A DNA stretch of 20,606 bases from assembly GCA_001986395.2 (NCBI GenBank), contig MQVO02000154.1:1-20606 (forward strand), in the 5' to 3' direction. Position 1 is the first letter of the stretch, and every line of letters begins with the position of its first letter. Positions 1-8,887 of this stretch are shown one piece after another. The translations under genes and the position numbers were made by a program. Below the pieces are notes generated by a model. The model was not told where the DNA came from. It saw only the letters and a program-made list of their open reading frames with translations, and made no database searches. This DNA comes from Irpex lacteus. Lineage: Eukaryota; Basidiomycota; Agaricomycetes; Polyporales; Irpicaceae.

Positions 1-12
1 CGACCCGAGGAC
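1..12. repeat. 12-bp terminal direct repeat (left copy), circle or tandem junction
   Basis: The first 12 bases, CGACCCGAGGAC, are identical to the last 12 bases of the window. A chance match at exactly these two places is about 1 in 4^12. Collapsing the two copies joins the exon starting at 20520 to TATAAT plus a GTAAGT donor at 19, which restores a normal unit of the flanking exon-intron array. This supports a circular or head-to-tail unit of about 20,594 bp. Confidence 0.85.
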
Positions 13-600
13 TATAATGTAAGTAATCACAAGCTTGAATATCTTCGACGTCGATGCTGAACTCCTGATCTGAACAAAGCACGATGTCCGCCGCACACGT
101 ACCAAGATTACCGGTGCATCTCGCCTACTGCAACAGTTCACAAGGTATCGCCTCCGTCCTCTTCTCCCAGGAATCTACTGTAAGTAACCTTTGGGTATCT
201 TTGTAGTATCTTCGACGTCGATACCAAACTTCTGTTATTTACAATGCGCAACGTCCCCCGCATACGTACCAAGATTCCCGCTATGTTCGCATCTCGCAAA
301 CGCTCTCAACAAGTCGCTTCCGAAAGGATTCTATTGTAAGTTCCTACGACCTTCAATATCGTCGATGTCGACACTAACCTTCCTATCTATACACAGCACA
401 ATATCTCCAGCCTACGTACCAAGATTCCCGATACCTCCCCCTCTCCCGCAACAGCTCCCAAGATGTTGCCTTTGTTTCCTTCTCCAGGCACATTACTGTG
501 AGTAATTACGACCTTTATCATCATCGAAGTCGATACTGAACTTTCTACGCAAACACAGCACAAAATCCCCAGCATACGTACCAAGATTCCCGCTACTCAC
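13..600 (+). other. Tandem exon-intron array, downstream half (continues from 20606)
   Basis: The exon left open at 20606 ends at base 18. Intron 19-79 (61 nt) follows, then exons 80-179, about 246-335, 397-497 and one beginning at 559. Introns are 180 to about 245, 336-396 and 498-558; three of the four are 61 nt. Every exon has the ACGTACCAAGATT core and every intron has the TCGACGTCGAT-type core. The acceptor before the 246 exon is damaged (ACAAT where others have ACAG), so that exon may be skipped or dead. From about 595 the similarity fades into CT-rich sequence, so the 3' end of the transcript is not defined. On the - strand the exons give shadow reading frames only. Confidence 0.6.
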
Positions 601-960
601 TCCACCCTGCCTCGTCCATACAGCCAAACCCCCCACACCCACCCTCTTACATTCCACACCCTCCACCACACTCTCCTCCCATCTCCGTCTCAACCTTCCT
701 ACTTCCCGCATCCCACTCCCGCATCCCGCATCCCACATCCACCAGACCTCCACACCCAGATGCACGAAACCCCGCTGCTCGAGTAGGACATGGTGCATCT
801 GTGAGTGAGGTGGGGTTCCTTTCGTTATGAGGTAGATGGGTCGATGCGGATGGTAGGTGAGTAGTACGGGCGAGTTTGGGTGCAATGGGGGAGAGACGAG
901 CATGGTCTCGGGGGAGGATTCGGGGTTGAGTGCGATGGAGACGAGAATGCAGGAGGTGGT

Positions 961-1000
961 GTAGTATACGTATTGTACGTTTGACTTCATTGTATACTAC
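961..1000. repeat. Inverted repeat, 9-bp arms
   Basis: GTAGTATAC at 961-969 is repeated as its exact reverse complement GTATACTAC at 992-1000, with a 22-nt loop. It is short and AT-rich, and no function can be assigned. Confidence 0.5.
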
Positions 1001-1174
1001 GTACATAATCGTTTGGAATCCATGCATTACAGTAGGATTCAAATAATGAGCTCGATAACGCGTTGTACGGCATGGTACAACTCCTTTGTGTTTCGCGCAT
1101 CCACATACCCATTGTTTAACAGAGCTCGACGTACAATCAAAGTCTTCGACGCACTGTTCAACACCGATATGACG

Positions 1175-1251
1175 GTTAACCCACCTTTAACCCATGATTA
1201 ACCCATGGGTATCCCACCTTTAACCCACCTTTACCTTTGACCCTTCACTCT
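1175..1251. repeat. Degenerate TTAACCC / CCCACCTTTA cluster
   Basis: TTAACCC occurs at intervals (GGTTAACCC, TTTAACCC, ATTAACCC, TTTAACCC) mixed with two copies of CCCACCTTTAACCCA-type units and the 10-bp palindrome ACCCATGGGT. It resembles, but is not, the fungal telomere repeat CCCTAA, and the spacing is irregular. Confidence 0.5.
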
Positions 1252-1499
1252 CTATTTCGTTGTCGCCATATACGCATAACTCACGCAGTCACACTCCCAT
1301 AGTTACTCAACACTACTGTAGTATGGCCCGTCTCGTACACTTACCATCCCATTCACTTGCATAACGCCTGCGCGCACGAGGGAGATCGATATACATCGCG
1401 CTATATTATCTCGTTAAGAACTAAGCTGCCGCTACTGCTATTAATTACATGTACGTACAAGCTACTCACGCGAACTCACTGGAAGAGCACCTTACCTTC

Positions 1500-2070
1500 T
1501 CAATCATGCTCGCGAGACTCGAAATGACTTGATTTTTCATTTTCTCTACCTCCGGGTTCAAGCCTAGGACTGAGACTCGTCTCCATCCACGTTCACGCAA
1601 GGCAGAACGCAAACATCCCGTGCATGCCCAACGAAACGACGACGACGACGACGAGCCACCACATAGTAGCACTCGACGACGACGACGGCAGCGACGCCTG
1701 CGCATCCACATCCCCATCCACACCGCACGAAGAAGAGACTGGCGTACCTGCTAACAAAGCACCCGCTGCCCGACACCATATACCGGGATACCAGGATAGG
1801 AGAGTGAAGGGAGAGGGGTGGACGTGCAAGGGAAGAGGAAGAGGTGCAAAAGACGGGGAGGGGATGGACCGACGGGCTCGTTGGGCATGTAGGCGGTTGG
1901 TGGTGCGTGCGTCTTCGTCTTCGTCCCCTTCGAGCGGGCTTGGGTTGTTTGAGGGCGAGGGTGAGGGTGGGGTGAGGGTCAGGGTGAGGCTGTTGAGGCG
2001 AGAGGTGAGGGTGAGCGAGAGGTGCGTGAAGGAGAGGAGAGTGTCAGTCCTCCGAAGGGCAAGATTAAAT
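1500..2070. other. Low-complexity GC-rich stretch, both strands open, unresolved
   Basis: Both strands have long open frames here: 1624-2169 on + and 1593-2132 on -. The sequence is dominated by CTCACC, GGGTGAGG and GAC triplet runs, including GACGACGAC at about 1636-1684. The OXR1 gene should end here on the - strand, but I find no TLDc C-terminal sequence in any frame. A - strand frame near 1600-1680 reads as a hydrophobic stretch after a Ser run, and a + frame reads as an Asp- and Thr-rich peptide. Neither can be trusted as a gene. Confidence 0.35.
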
Positions 2071-2076
2071 ACGCAC

Positions 2077-3947
2077 CGAAGGACATATATTCCGATTCGC
2101 AGAGCGCGACGTAGTCGTTCTTGCCCGTCCATTTGTACACCCGCACGTTCTCATCCGCGAGTACCCTAAACAAAAACCTAAATGCCAGAATGAGTGACCC
2201 CCCTTGATAGGTGCCAGACCAGGAGTATCAATATCAACAAACTTACGACTCGCCACTACCGTAGTACGACCCCTTAGACAACTTGATCCCCTCCCCCATC
2301 CACACCCCAAACACCGCATCGTTCGAGTCCCTCATCACCACCAGCGCCCCGCCCATATGCGCCTCACATCGCGTGTACAGAGTGTTGAGCGAGATACCGT
2401 GCTGGTCGAGGCTGTATAGCAGTGACCAGGATCGGGCGAGGCGTTTCAGTGCTGGTAGGTACGGCCTTAGCTATACCCAAGCCTCCGTGTTAGATGGCAG
2501 GATTGTGAGAACGGGAAGAGAGAGGGAGAGACGAACCTTGTCGGCCAGATCGACGGTTAGTACGCCCACCGTGACCTCCTTCCTCCCCACCAACTTCAAA
2601 CTCGCACGCTCCACACCCTCCCTATCAAACTGGAATCCCTTGTCCCACGTCCTATCCCCCGCGAACCCAGGTGCACCCGACGGCGGTACGTACGGCGTCG
2701 AACCAAAGGGCGTCCCATGGGTGATGGACGAGCCGGGCATCGTCGCCGCTCGCGGTGGCATGCCCATACTACTCGCAACGGAGACTTCGTGGTCGGATGA
2801 TTCTGCGCGCATGGGAGGAGGAGGAGGAGGCTGCGGACGAGAGAGCAAGGAGGACATCCATCGGGACGTAAGGCTCGACGTCGTGCTCACTAACGAAGAG
2901 GGCGCGAAGTATGATTGGGTGCGTTGGACTTCGGGGGTGGAGAGGCGGATGGGGGTTGGTGGGAGGGAGGGCGAGCGGGAGAGGTCTGGGCTGAGGTCTC
3001 TTTGTGCGGAGGAGGAGGAAGGGGAGGGGGAGGGAGAGGTGAAGTTGTGGAGGCGGGAGGGGTGGCGGGAGCGGTGGGAGGCTGAGGGGTCGAGATCGAG
3101 GAGGGAGGTGGTGGGTTCGTGAGAGGGGTTGGGGGTGGAGTGTGATTGGGTAGGGAGGTGGGATGGGTCGAAGTCGAAGTCTGCGAGTTCGTCTACTAGA
3201 TGGTTGCTGGGTGCTTGCGGGGCGGATGGTAGGGTCGGTAATGGGGATAAGCTTTTGGTTAGGGGTGGCTGCAAGGTCAGGTTGAGCAAAAGCTGAGAGC
3301 TCTAAAACCAATACATCACGCACCTTTATTGGAGGAACAATAGCTGGAGCCGATGGCTTGCCCGCTAGAGGCGTTGCTGCGCGAGAGCGATTTGTGGGAG
3401 TCTTGGTATTTGAATCAAGGGTATCTGAGGTGAAGTCAAGCAGAGACTCCTCTTGTTTCCGCGTGCTTTGTTCGCCTGCAAGTCCAACCTCAAAATGAGT
3501 ATGCAAGAGACAGAAAGATCACAGTATACACGCACCTCCTCGAAGAAAGGCCGTGGGATCCCTGTCATTCTGGAAGAGCTCGTCCAGCAGCTCCGTCTTG
3601 TTCTTCTCCGTCGCTACCTTGGCGTCTTCAGTAAACTTGTCGAAAAAGTTAAAGTTCTCCACGGGCGTGAATGGCGTGAATCCTCCGTCCTGCTGTTGTT
3701 GCTGGTGCAAAGGATCCTCCGCAGACGGCACAGAAACGAAAGATCCGAAATCCGAGTCTACGGACGTCGTGCGCGTATGTCGCGAAGGCCTCTGCGACTC
3801 GTCCTGCACCGGTCGAAGCGTTGGCGATCCGCGCGGCGTAGCAGGTGAGAAGAGCGTTGCAAAGACATCCTCTTCCTCGTCGCGCAGACTCCTCTTGGCC
3901 TCGCCAGGCAGAGGAATCAGCGGCGGTATCGAGATGGAATGCGACAT
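2077..3947 (-). CDS. OXR1: TLDc-domain oxidation resistance protein, 3'-truncated
   Basis: This is the best-recognised gene. Exons on the - strand are 3947-3536, 3475-3324, 3268-2537, 2470-2247 and 2177-2077. All four introns are canonical and every phase agrees, giving 540 codons from an ATG. The N-terminal 350 or so residues are Ser/Pro-rich and disordered, with a FDFFDKFTED-like conserved patch (here FNFFDKFTEDAKVATEK, about residues 105-120). The TLDc domain starts near residue 430 (LPALKRLARSWSLLYS), continues through MGGALVVMRDSNDAVFGVWM and YYGSGESFLFRV, and reaches VYKWTGKNDYVALC and YMSFG. TLDc proteins of the OXR1 family protect against oxidative stress and bind the vacuolar ATPase. 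The expected last 50-60 residues (GGGDGHYGLW...F-x-x-LEVW) are missing. After a GTGCGT donor at 2076 no matching exon is found, so the copy appears broken within or after its last intron. Confidence 0.8.
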
Positions 3948-4189
3948 GATCGCTGGTCGTAGACAAGCATTAAAGTCGTGGTGAATGACAATTGCAGCGT
4001 TATATGCACATGGCGGTATCAGGACAAGGTGACGACGTCGGCATCTCGATTAGGCAATGATGCGCTGCGGTGATCGAGACCGCCGGACCGAATGTGAGGC
4101 ATTTACACGATTGGCCGGGCAATGCCTGACGCGTCTCCGTCTTCCTCGTCTCTTGCCTCTCCTCTCCACCACTGTCTGCTGCCTCTGCT

Positions 4190-4820
4190 ACCTACTGCCT
4201 CCTGCTTGCCTCTCTCCTCTGCGATGTCCTCTGTGCCGCACACAAGCCAACACCCCGTCCCCCCTCTGCCCCCTTCCCTCGCCTCTCCTGCAGCACCACT
4301 CGCCTCGCCTCTCCCTCCACATCACAATAAACACCCTCCCCATCCCTTCCTGGCGCGGCTCCTCCAGCACCCCCTTCGTCTTCGCCGCCCAAGGCTCTGT
4401 CTCATCCAGCTCGCGCATACCGTGCCTGACGTTTATGGCAACGAGAGTGAGTTACTACGATCCCTCCTCGTCCAATCCTTCCACGGCAAAGTCCTCCTCG
4501 AAATCAAAGGTGAACAAATCCCTATCCCCCACCCTCACTCTCGACCGGATCCCTCAACAGACCCTCGTTCGCGCAGTTCTTGGCGAGCGAGGCGGAGAGG
4601 GAGCGGGCGTTGCGGAGGTCGTTTTGAGGGGGAGATGGCGGGTTTGGATGCGAGGTCGGGGTCGAGCGAGGGGTGGGGTGTTCCTTCGTCTGACGGCTTG
4701 TGCGACGTCGACGTCTCCTCAGATGGCCTCGACATCTCCTCTGACGGCCTCGACATCTCCTCTGACGGCTTGTACTCCCTCGTATCCCACTCCTCCTACT
4801 CCTCCCTCCACTCATTCGAA
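4190..4820 (-). pseudogene. Degenerate gene of unknown function, upstream of OXR1
   Basis: After an acceptor (TTTTCCAG) at 4821 a - strand frame reads NEWREE, a TAG stop (4796-4798), then EEWDTREYKPSEEM and a three-copy PSEE(M/T)SR repeat. The frame then shifts at a G-run on the + strand (4628-4632) into ARSLSASLAKNCANEGLL and shifts again at a C-run (4526-4530) into DLFTFDFEEDFAVEGLDEEG. It next meets TAG TAA and resumes as RHGMRELDETEPWAAKTKG and GRVFIVMW. The pieces are collinear and gene-like, but two homopolymer frameshifts and three stops break the frame. This is either a pseudogene or a consensus with sequencing errors in homopolymers; the stops favour decay. I do not recognise the family. 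Confidence 0.5.
4692..4790. repeat. 21-bp tandem repeat inside the pseudogene
   Basis: Units of the type GACGGCCTCGACATCTCCTC(T) start at 4722 and 4743, with diverged copies at 4692 and 4764. On the - strand each unit encodes a heptapeptide of the type PSEEMSR. The multiple-of-three unit length fits an ancestral coding repeat. Confidence 0.65.
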
Positions 4821-5043
4821 CTGGAAAATAGAGAGCATGCTGGAGGGACGCTGCTTGACTTACTACCATACCCTTCACAGGTTGACTTCATTCCGATTAT
4901 ATGAGCTGCAATTGTTCGCGGTCCGAGCTCACGAGCGTCTGGTCACCTACGTTATCCATCCACGCCGCCTCTCTTACTCTCACCACTCACTCACGCACTC
5001 AACAAGTCTCAATGCACGCGCGCTTATTGTCAAATCAAACTGA

Positions 5044-5540
5044 CAGGGTTCACCGGTGAGTCGTTGGATTACAGACTAGAATAATTACGCTAGATAGGGA
5101 GAATGTAAGAGCAGTAAGAAACGTACAGCGCGCTCATGCGACTGTACGCTTCTCTGCTCGATAACTCACGTGCTCTGTTGACAGATTGGGACGTATGTTC
5201 TGGCCAAATTCGTGTGAGCTGGGGCAACAGGTCGTGGAGAGTTGGGAGGCGGACTTACGCAGGAGGAGGAGGGGTCGCGGAATTGCCTGAAAAGGCAATT
5301 TTGGTGAGTTTCTTGTGTTAATCAGAGGATTTCTGGGACTTACAACGGTCGTTAAGAGCTCCAAACTGCTTCAATCGCGTCGAATCACGCTACAGGTCTA
5401 AATAGACAATCGGTAAGCCGTTTTCAACTCTATGAAAGCCCCTAACACTCACGGTAGTCGCAGAACGCTCACGCGAACGCCCCAATCGATATCAGCGTGA
5501 TAAGGCTCGCACAAGCCGCTACAACACTCAGTTAACGACG
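5044..5540. other. Intergenic stretch with intron-like signals and one hairpin
   Basis: No frame of useful length is coherent. A possible + strand intron end (ACTCACGTGCTCTGTTGACAG, written here as ACTCACGTG plus CTCTGTTGACAG) lies at 5164-5184. A strong hairpin at 5278-5303 is listed separately. Otherwise I see nothing. Confidence 0.35.
5278..5303. other. Perfect stem with GAAA tetraloop
   Basis: AATTGCCT (5281-5288), GAAA loop (5289-5292), AGGCAATT (5293-5300). As RNA from the + strand the stem extends by two G-U pairs and one C-G pair (5278-5280 with 5301-5303), giving 11 pairs capped by a GNRA tetraloop. The function is unknown. The surroundings give no clear transcript. Confidence 0.6.
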
Positions 5541-6392
5541 TTGCGATTACTGAAGGCCACGGGAACTCACCAGGACCCCACGAAGCGACCGCATGAGGGA
5601 GGAGAGGCCACGGGGAGGCCAGGGAGGCCGCTGCAGCATCGCAACGCAGTGAGTAATCCCCTCTTCATGCTCGAACGGAGGTTTGCTCACCTTGTAATCT
5701 CCTCTGAGCATCTAGACGGCCTAGCCCGCTGCGCACGAGCACGGCAGAGACGGAACACGCCTACAAGAGGCTCGTTAGTGATGGATGCACATCGACGAAG
5801 ATACGACGTACCTGATGCGCGGCCAGATTATCAAGCCGTTGACGAAGGGACCCCGGTCGCCGGACGTCGATCCATAGCGTCAAGACGCAACGGAGACATC
5901 AGCGAGGCATGCGAACGGCCAGGATCGAGTGGTAGAGGTGGGGAGGTGATAGAGTCACGGACGACGGCTTGTCGCGAGTCGATACAAGATCGACGAAGGT
6001 ACAAACGCACCCCGTGGGTGCGAGATTATCTCCAAGGCGTGGACGTCAAGACCCCGGTCGCGGGAGCTCGATCCATAGCGTCAAGACCTAGCCGGGGCGT
6101 AGACGAGGCGTGGAAGCGACCAGGAGCGTGTGGGGGAGGTGGAGGAGTTGCTGGAGCTATGGACGAGGCTCCGTTAGGATCGGTGCAAGATCGACGAAGG
6201 GCGAACGTACTCGATGCGTGCAAGATGGCCGCCAGGGTGTCGACACTAAGACCCCGGTCGCGGGACGTCGATCCATTGCGTCAAGGCGTAACGGCGACCC
6301 CAACGAGTGTTTGCGAAGGGCTGCGACAGACAGTCGGGTTGATGGGATGCTTCACAGCACTGAGACACGGCTCGCGGGAAGTCGATCCATAG
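5541..6392 (+). other. Open reading frame through a ~200-bp DNA repeat
   Basis: The + frame is open for about 284 codons; the first in-frame ATG is near 5666. The translation repeats TPVAGRRSIASRRNGD (5850s) and TPVAGARSIASRP (6050s), 67 codons apart. The third DNA copy at 6250 is only 200 bp further, so it is read in another frame. Because copies of the same DNA are read in different frames, coding is doubtful. GC-rich repeat DNA with few stops is the simpler explanation. The - strand also yields a repeated peptide (LDAMDRxPA). Confidence 0.25.
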
Positions 6393-6950
6393 CGTCGAGG
6401 CGTAACGGCGACGCCAACAAGGACTTGTGAGGGTCTGCGACGCGCGAGAGGGAGGATGTGCGACTGCGCAGCACTGAGACCCTGTTCGCGGGACGTCGAT
6501 ACGTCGCGTCGAGGTTTGCCAGGGCTTTAGGGACTTGTATCAGGTATGTGCGTACTCGTTTAAGCTTAGAATATTGGACTAACCTTTGTGATCCAGGTAC
6601 GAAGCCCGTAGGACACCCTGTAACCACGCTCGCCGGACGCCCGAAGCTCGAGTTGAGGTTGTCAATCGATACGACGAAGGGCTTTGCCGGTCGAGTGACA
6701 CAGAGTCTCAGGGGCGACAGACGATCTGTCAAAGACCAGTGAAGCCTGCGTAGAATCCACAGGGAAGTGAAACGGCCTGGCGAAGTCCTGTGAGCAGCAG
6801 GACCCCTGTCGCGGGACGTCGAAATCCGGGGTTAAACTTGCGGGACAGGGTGCAAAGGGAGGGGAGGGTTGAATGATGGTGCTGTGCGGGTATAGAAGTA
6901 TCGGACACCCAGGTGCGGTTCGCGGGAAGGCGATACGTCGTGTCGACGCG
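5849..6950. repeat. Spaced GACCCCGGTCGCGGGACGTCGA repeats
   Basis: A core of the form GACCCCGGTCGCGGGACG plus TCGATCCATAGCGTCAAG recurs at 5849, 6050, 6250, 6364, 6478, 6801 and 6913, with a weak copy near 6620. Intervals are 201, 200, 114, 114, 323 and 112 bp. The first three units also share an upstream GATCGACGAAGG block, so they are a true ~200-bp tandem array. The later ones are shortened to about 114 bp. Copies 5-7 are progressively diverged. No inverted ends or transposase are visible. Confidence 0.75.
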
Positions 6951-7106
6951 ATGAGCTGCTGGGAGGAGGCTTGGGGTAGAGTATACGGACCGGGCGAGGA
7001 CAGAGGAGTTTCTGGACGACGATCCGTTGCCGCAGGGCGGCAAGACCATTCCAAGGAGTGACGGCGAGGTTGCTAGCGAAGACGAGTGAATATTCGACTG
7101 CTCGGA

Positions 7107-7162
7107 GTCGAGCGTCGGGAGTCGAACATCGGGAATCAAGCGTCGGGCGTCGACGTCGGGCG
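7107..7162. repeat. Heptanucleotide repeat, short block
   Basis: GTCGAGC, GTCGGGA, GTCGAAC, ATCGGGA, ATCAAGC, GTCGGGC run head to tail from 7107, followed by GTCGAC and GTCGGGC. It is the same 7-mer family as the longer block at 7371, and both are next to a GTCGGGCGAAAATTT motif (about 7157 and 7232). Confidence 0.7.
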
Positions 7163-7370
7163 AAAATTTTCGAGGCCGTTGGCCTTCAGATTATGGCGGT
7201 ATCAGACTGTCCGGCGGTATTCAACTGTGCGTCGGGCGAAAATTTCGTTTGGACTTCACTGCGAGGGACGACGAGGTGACAAGGTAAACAGCAGCACCCT
7301 CGCAAGCGAGGGGTACTGGACTGTCCATGAGTGGCCACAGCAAGAGGCCAGGGGGCAGACAAGGGGTATA

Positions 7371-7516
7371 GTCGGGCGTCGGGCGTCGAACGTCGGGAGT
7401 CAGACGTCGGGAGTGATGCGTAGGACGTCGGGAGTGATGCGTAGGGCGTCGGACGTCGGACGTCGGGAGTGATGCGTAGGGAGTCGGGCGTCGAACGTCG
7501 GGAATCTGGCGTCGGC
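7371..7516. repeat. Heptanucleotide minisatellite GTCGGRN, ~20 units
   Basis: From 7371 the sequence divides cleanly into consecutive 7-mers: GTCGGGC, GTCGGGC, GTCGAAC, GTCGGGA, GTCAGAC, GTCGGGA, GTGATGC, GTAGGAC and so on, for 20 units without a slip to 7510. A higher-order 21-bp unit (GTCGGGA-GTGATGC-GTAGGAC type) occurs three times. A 7-mer repeat shifts frame every unit and is therefore unlikely to be coding. Confidence 0.85.
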
Positions 7517-7739
7517 GTCGATCTCGTTTGGAAGTCATGGCGGGAGCCTCCCAAAATGACGAGATTTGATAAGTAAATACTCGATTATTTCGGCCTCGGT
7601 TATGAATCTAACTTACGACGTATACAGCACAGCTGACTTCCAAAGTCGGAACGAGGAGGTTATGTCGAGTAGCAGCTAGATATAACACATGTAAGTATAT
7701 GCACGATTCAATTGAATATATCTATTACCTTCGAACGAG

Positions 7740-8158
7740 GGCCGTTTGCCCCTTCGCGTGCCGATCTACATCGCCTACGGCGATCGCTATGGGCCTCCTA
7801 AAGCACCCAAAGGTGAGTTGCTCATATTATAACGAGGAAAGGTTAACCTACCAGAAGTGTACGCATATATGCCGCCACCGAGGCCCACGACGACATCGAC
7901 TCTGTGGTCGCAAAAACCGCATATACCCTGACATACCGCGAACATGTCAGTATCGGGTGTTCGACGCGTTTATGAGGCAAGTTAAATGCGTACAGTGAGG
8001 GTTTATCGCGCATACAACTCGTATGCACTCGCGCGACGCGTGAGTGAGCTCGGTAAGTGCTCGAATGGCCTGTGACTTCTAATCAGTATCTGATATGAGC
8101 ACGGGACTTCTGGCTGTCGCGCGAGCCGTTCAAGAGGCTCGGACCATCGACCGCGTAA
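7740..8158 (+). pseudogene. Short spliced gene of unknown function, one phase break
   Basis: Predicted exons are 7740-7812, 7855-7949, 7996-8052 and 8100-8158, with introns 7813-7854, 7950-7995 and 8053-8099 starting GTGAGT, GTATCG and GTAAGT. Exon 1 reads RVPIYIAYGDRYGPPKAPK. Exons 2-4 read ATEAHDDIDSVVAKTAYT, LTYREHVMRVYRAYNSYA and LARRVSELARDFWLSREP before a TAA, with agreeing phases. Exon 1 ends one base short of the phase exon 2 needs, so there is an indel, a different splice site or decay at about 7855-7870. An upstream exon may lie at about 7622-7690. The family is not recognised; the location among mobile-element-like genes suggests the same class. Confidence 0.4.
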
Positions 8159-8880
8159 AGCACGAGTCGATAGATTGCCTGAGAACGCCAGACACCCTTG
8201 CATGGCGGTCTTTGACCGCACAATGCCAAGGCAAGACACACTGGCAACTGGACAAAACACTCACCGGCGGGGGATCCATGCCGACTTGTAGGGCAGCAAC
8301 ACTAGCGGCGGTGAGGAGTTGCTCTCGTCGGGGACGAGGGTGGTGGGGGTTTGAGAACAAGATCTGAGGGGCCATGGGAAGAACAGTTCGCCACGAAATA
8401 ATTCTTTGTTTGGGAAGGAGGGCCAGATCGACACAAAGTGTCGGTTCGGCGCCCCTTCCCGAACTCAGAGTTCTCTCAAGTTTTTCTCTAACTCGCTGTG
8501 AGGATCCTCTCGTGATGTTTTTGACAGGTATGATTGTCAACATTTCTGGTTTGACAGGAGCGCAGTTCCGTTGTGAGTTTTTATGAACTGCAAACTCATT
8601 CGGACTGAACCTTAATAAATGAATCTGAGTTCTGAGCGGATCCCGTAGTGTGATATGTGTATATTTCTTATTGTCTCAAGAGTGACTCGCTGAGCATTAC
8701 ATGAGAAATGTTTTGAACATTCAAATGTGAGAGCATTAGTATCATTCATGGACAGCACTTCAGTGAAACCCGTCACGGAAATCCGCACATCACATCACTT
8801 TGATTCACTCACCTTGCCAGAAAAAAATGACAATGTCATAAATTAAAATATCGCTTGAGTTCATCTATGTCAGAACTGTC
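8159..8880. other. No supported gene
   Basis: Open frames at 8095-8367 (+) and 8130-8543 (-) overlap each other and have no splice context that I can defend. A GTATGA...TTTGACAG intron-like stretch is present at 8527-8557, and AATAAA occurs at about 8614. Nothing else is seen. Confidence 0.3.
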
Positions 8881-8887
8881 AGTTAAC

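Larger units (their letters stand above)
601..1460. other. No gene seen; CT-rich spacer with small repeats
   Basis: Open frames exist on the - strand at 493-1042, but they begin inside the array and have no coherent splice structure. I could not support a gene. The stretch contains a short inverted repeat at 961-1000 and a TTAACCC-like cluster at 1175-1251, both listed separately. Confidence 0.4.

Noticed and set aside
493..1042. Long - strand ORFs in the CT-rich spacer
   Set aside because: They start within the + strand array and cross its exon and introns; there is no protein-like continuity apart from the GFVHLGVEVW coincidence noted separately.
2283..3122. 279-codon + strand ORF and other long + frames opposite OXR1
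   Set aside because: They lie antisense to the OXR1 exons, lack splice logic and have the composition expected of a shadow of Ser/Pro-rich coding DNA.
5849..6950. CRISPR-like array
   Set aside because: The spacing is 112-323 bp, the spacers are themselves repeated, the copies are diverged and the host is eukaryotic.
8130..8543. 137-codon - strand ORF
   Set aside because: Overlaps + exons and a competing + ORF; no start context, splice sites or domain.
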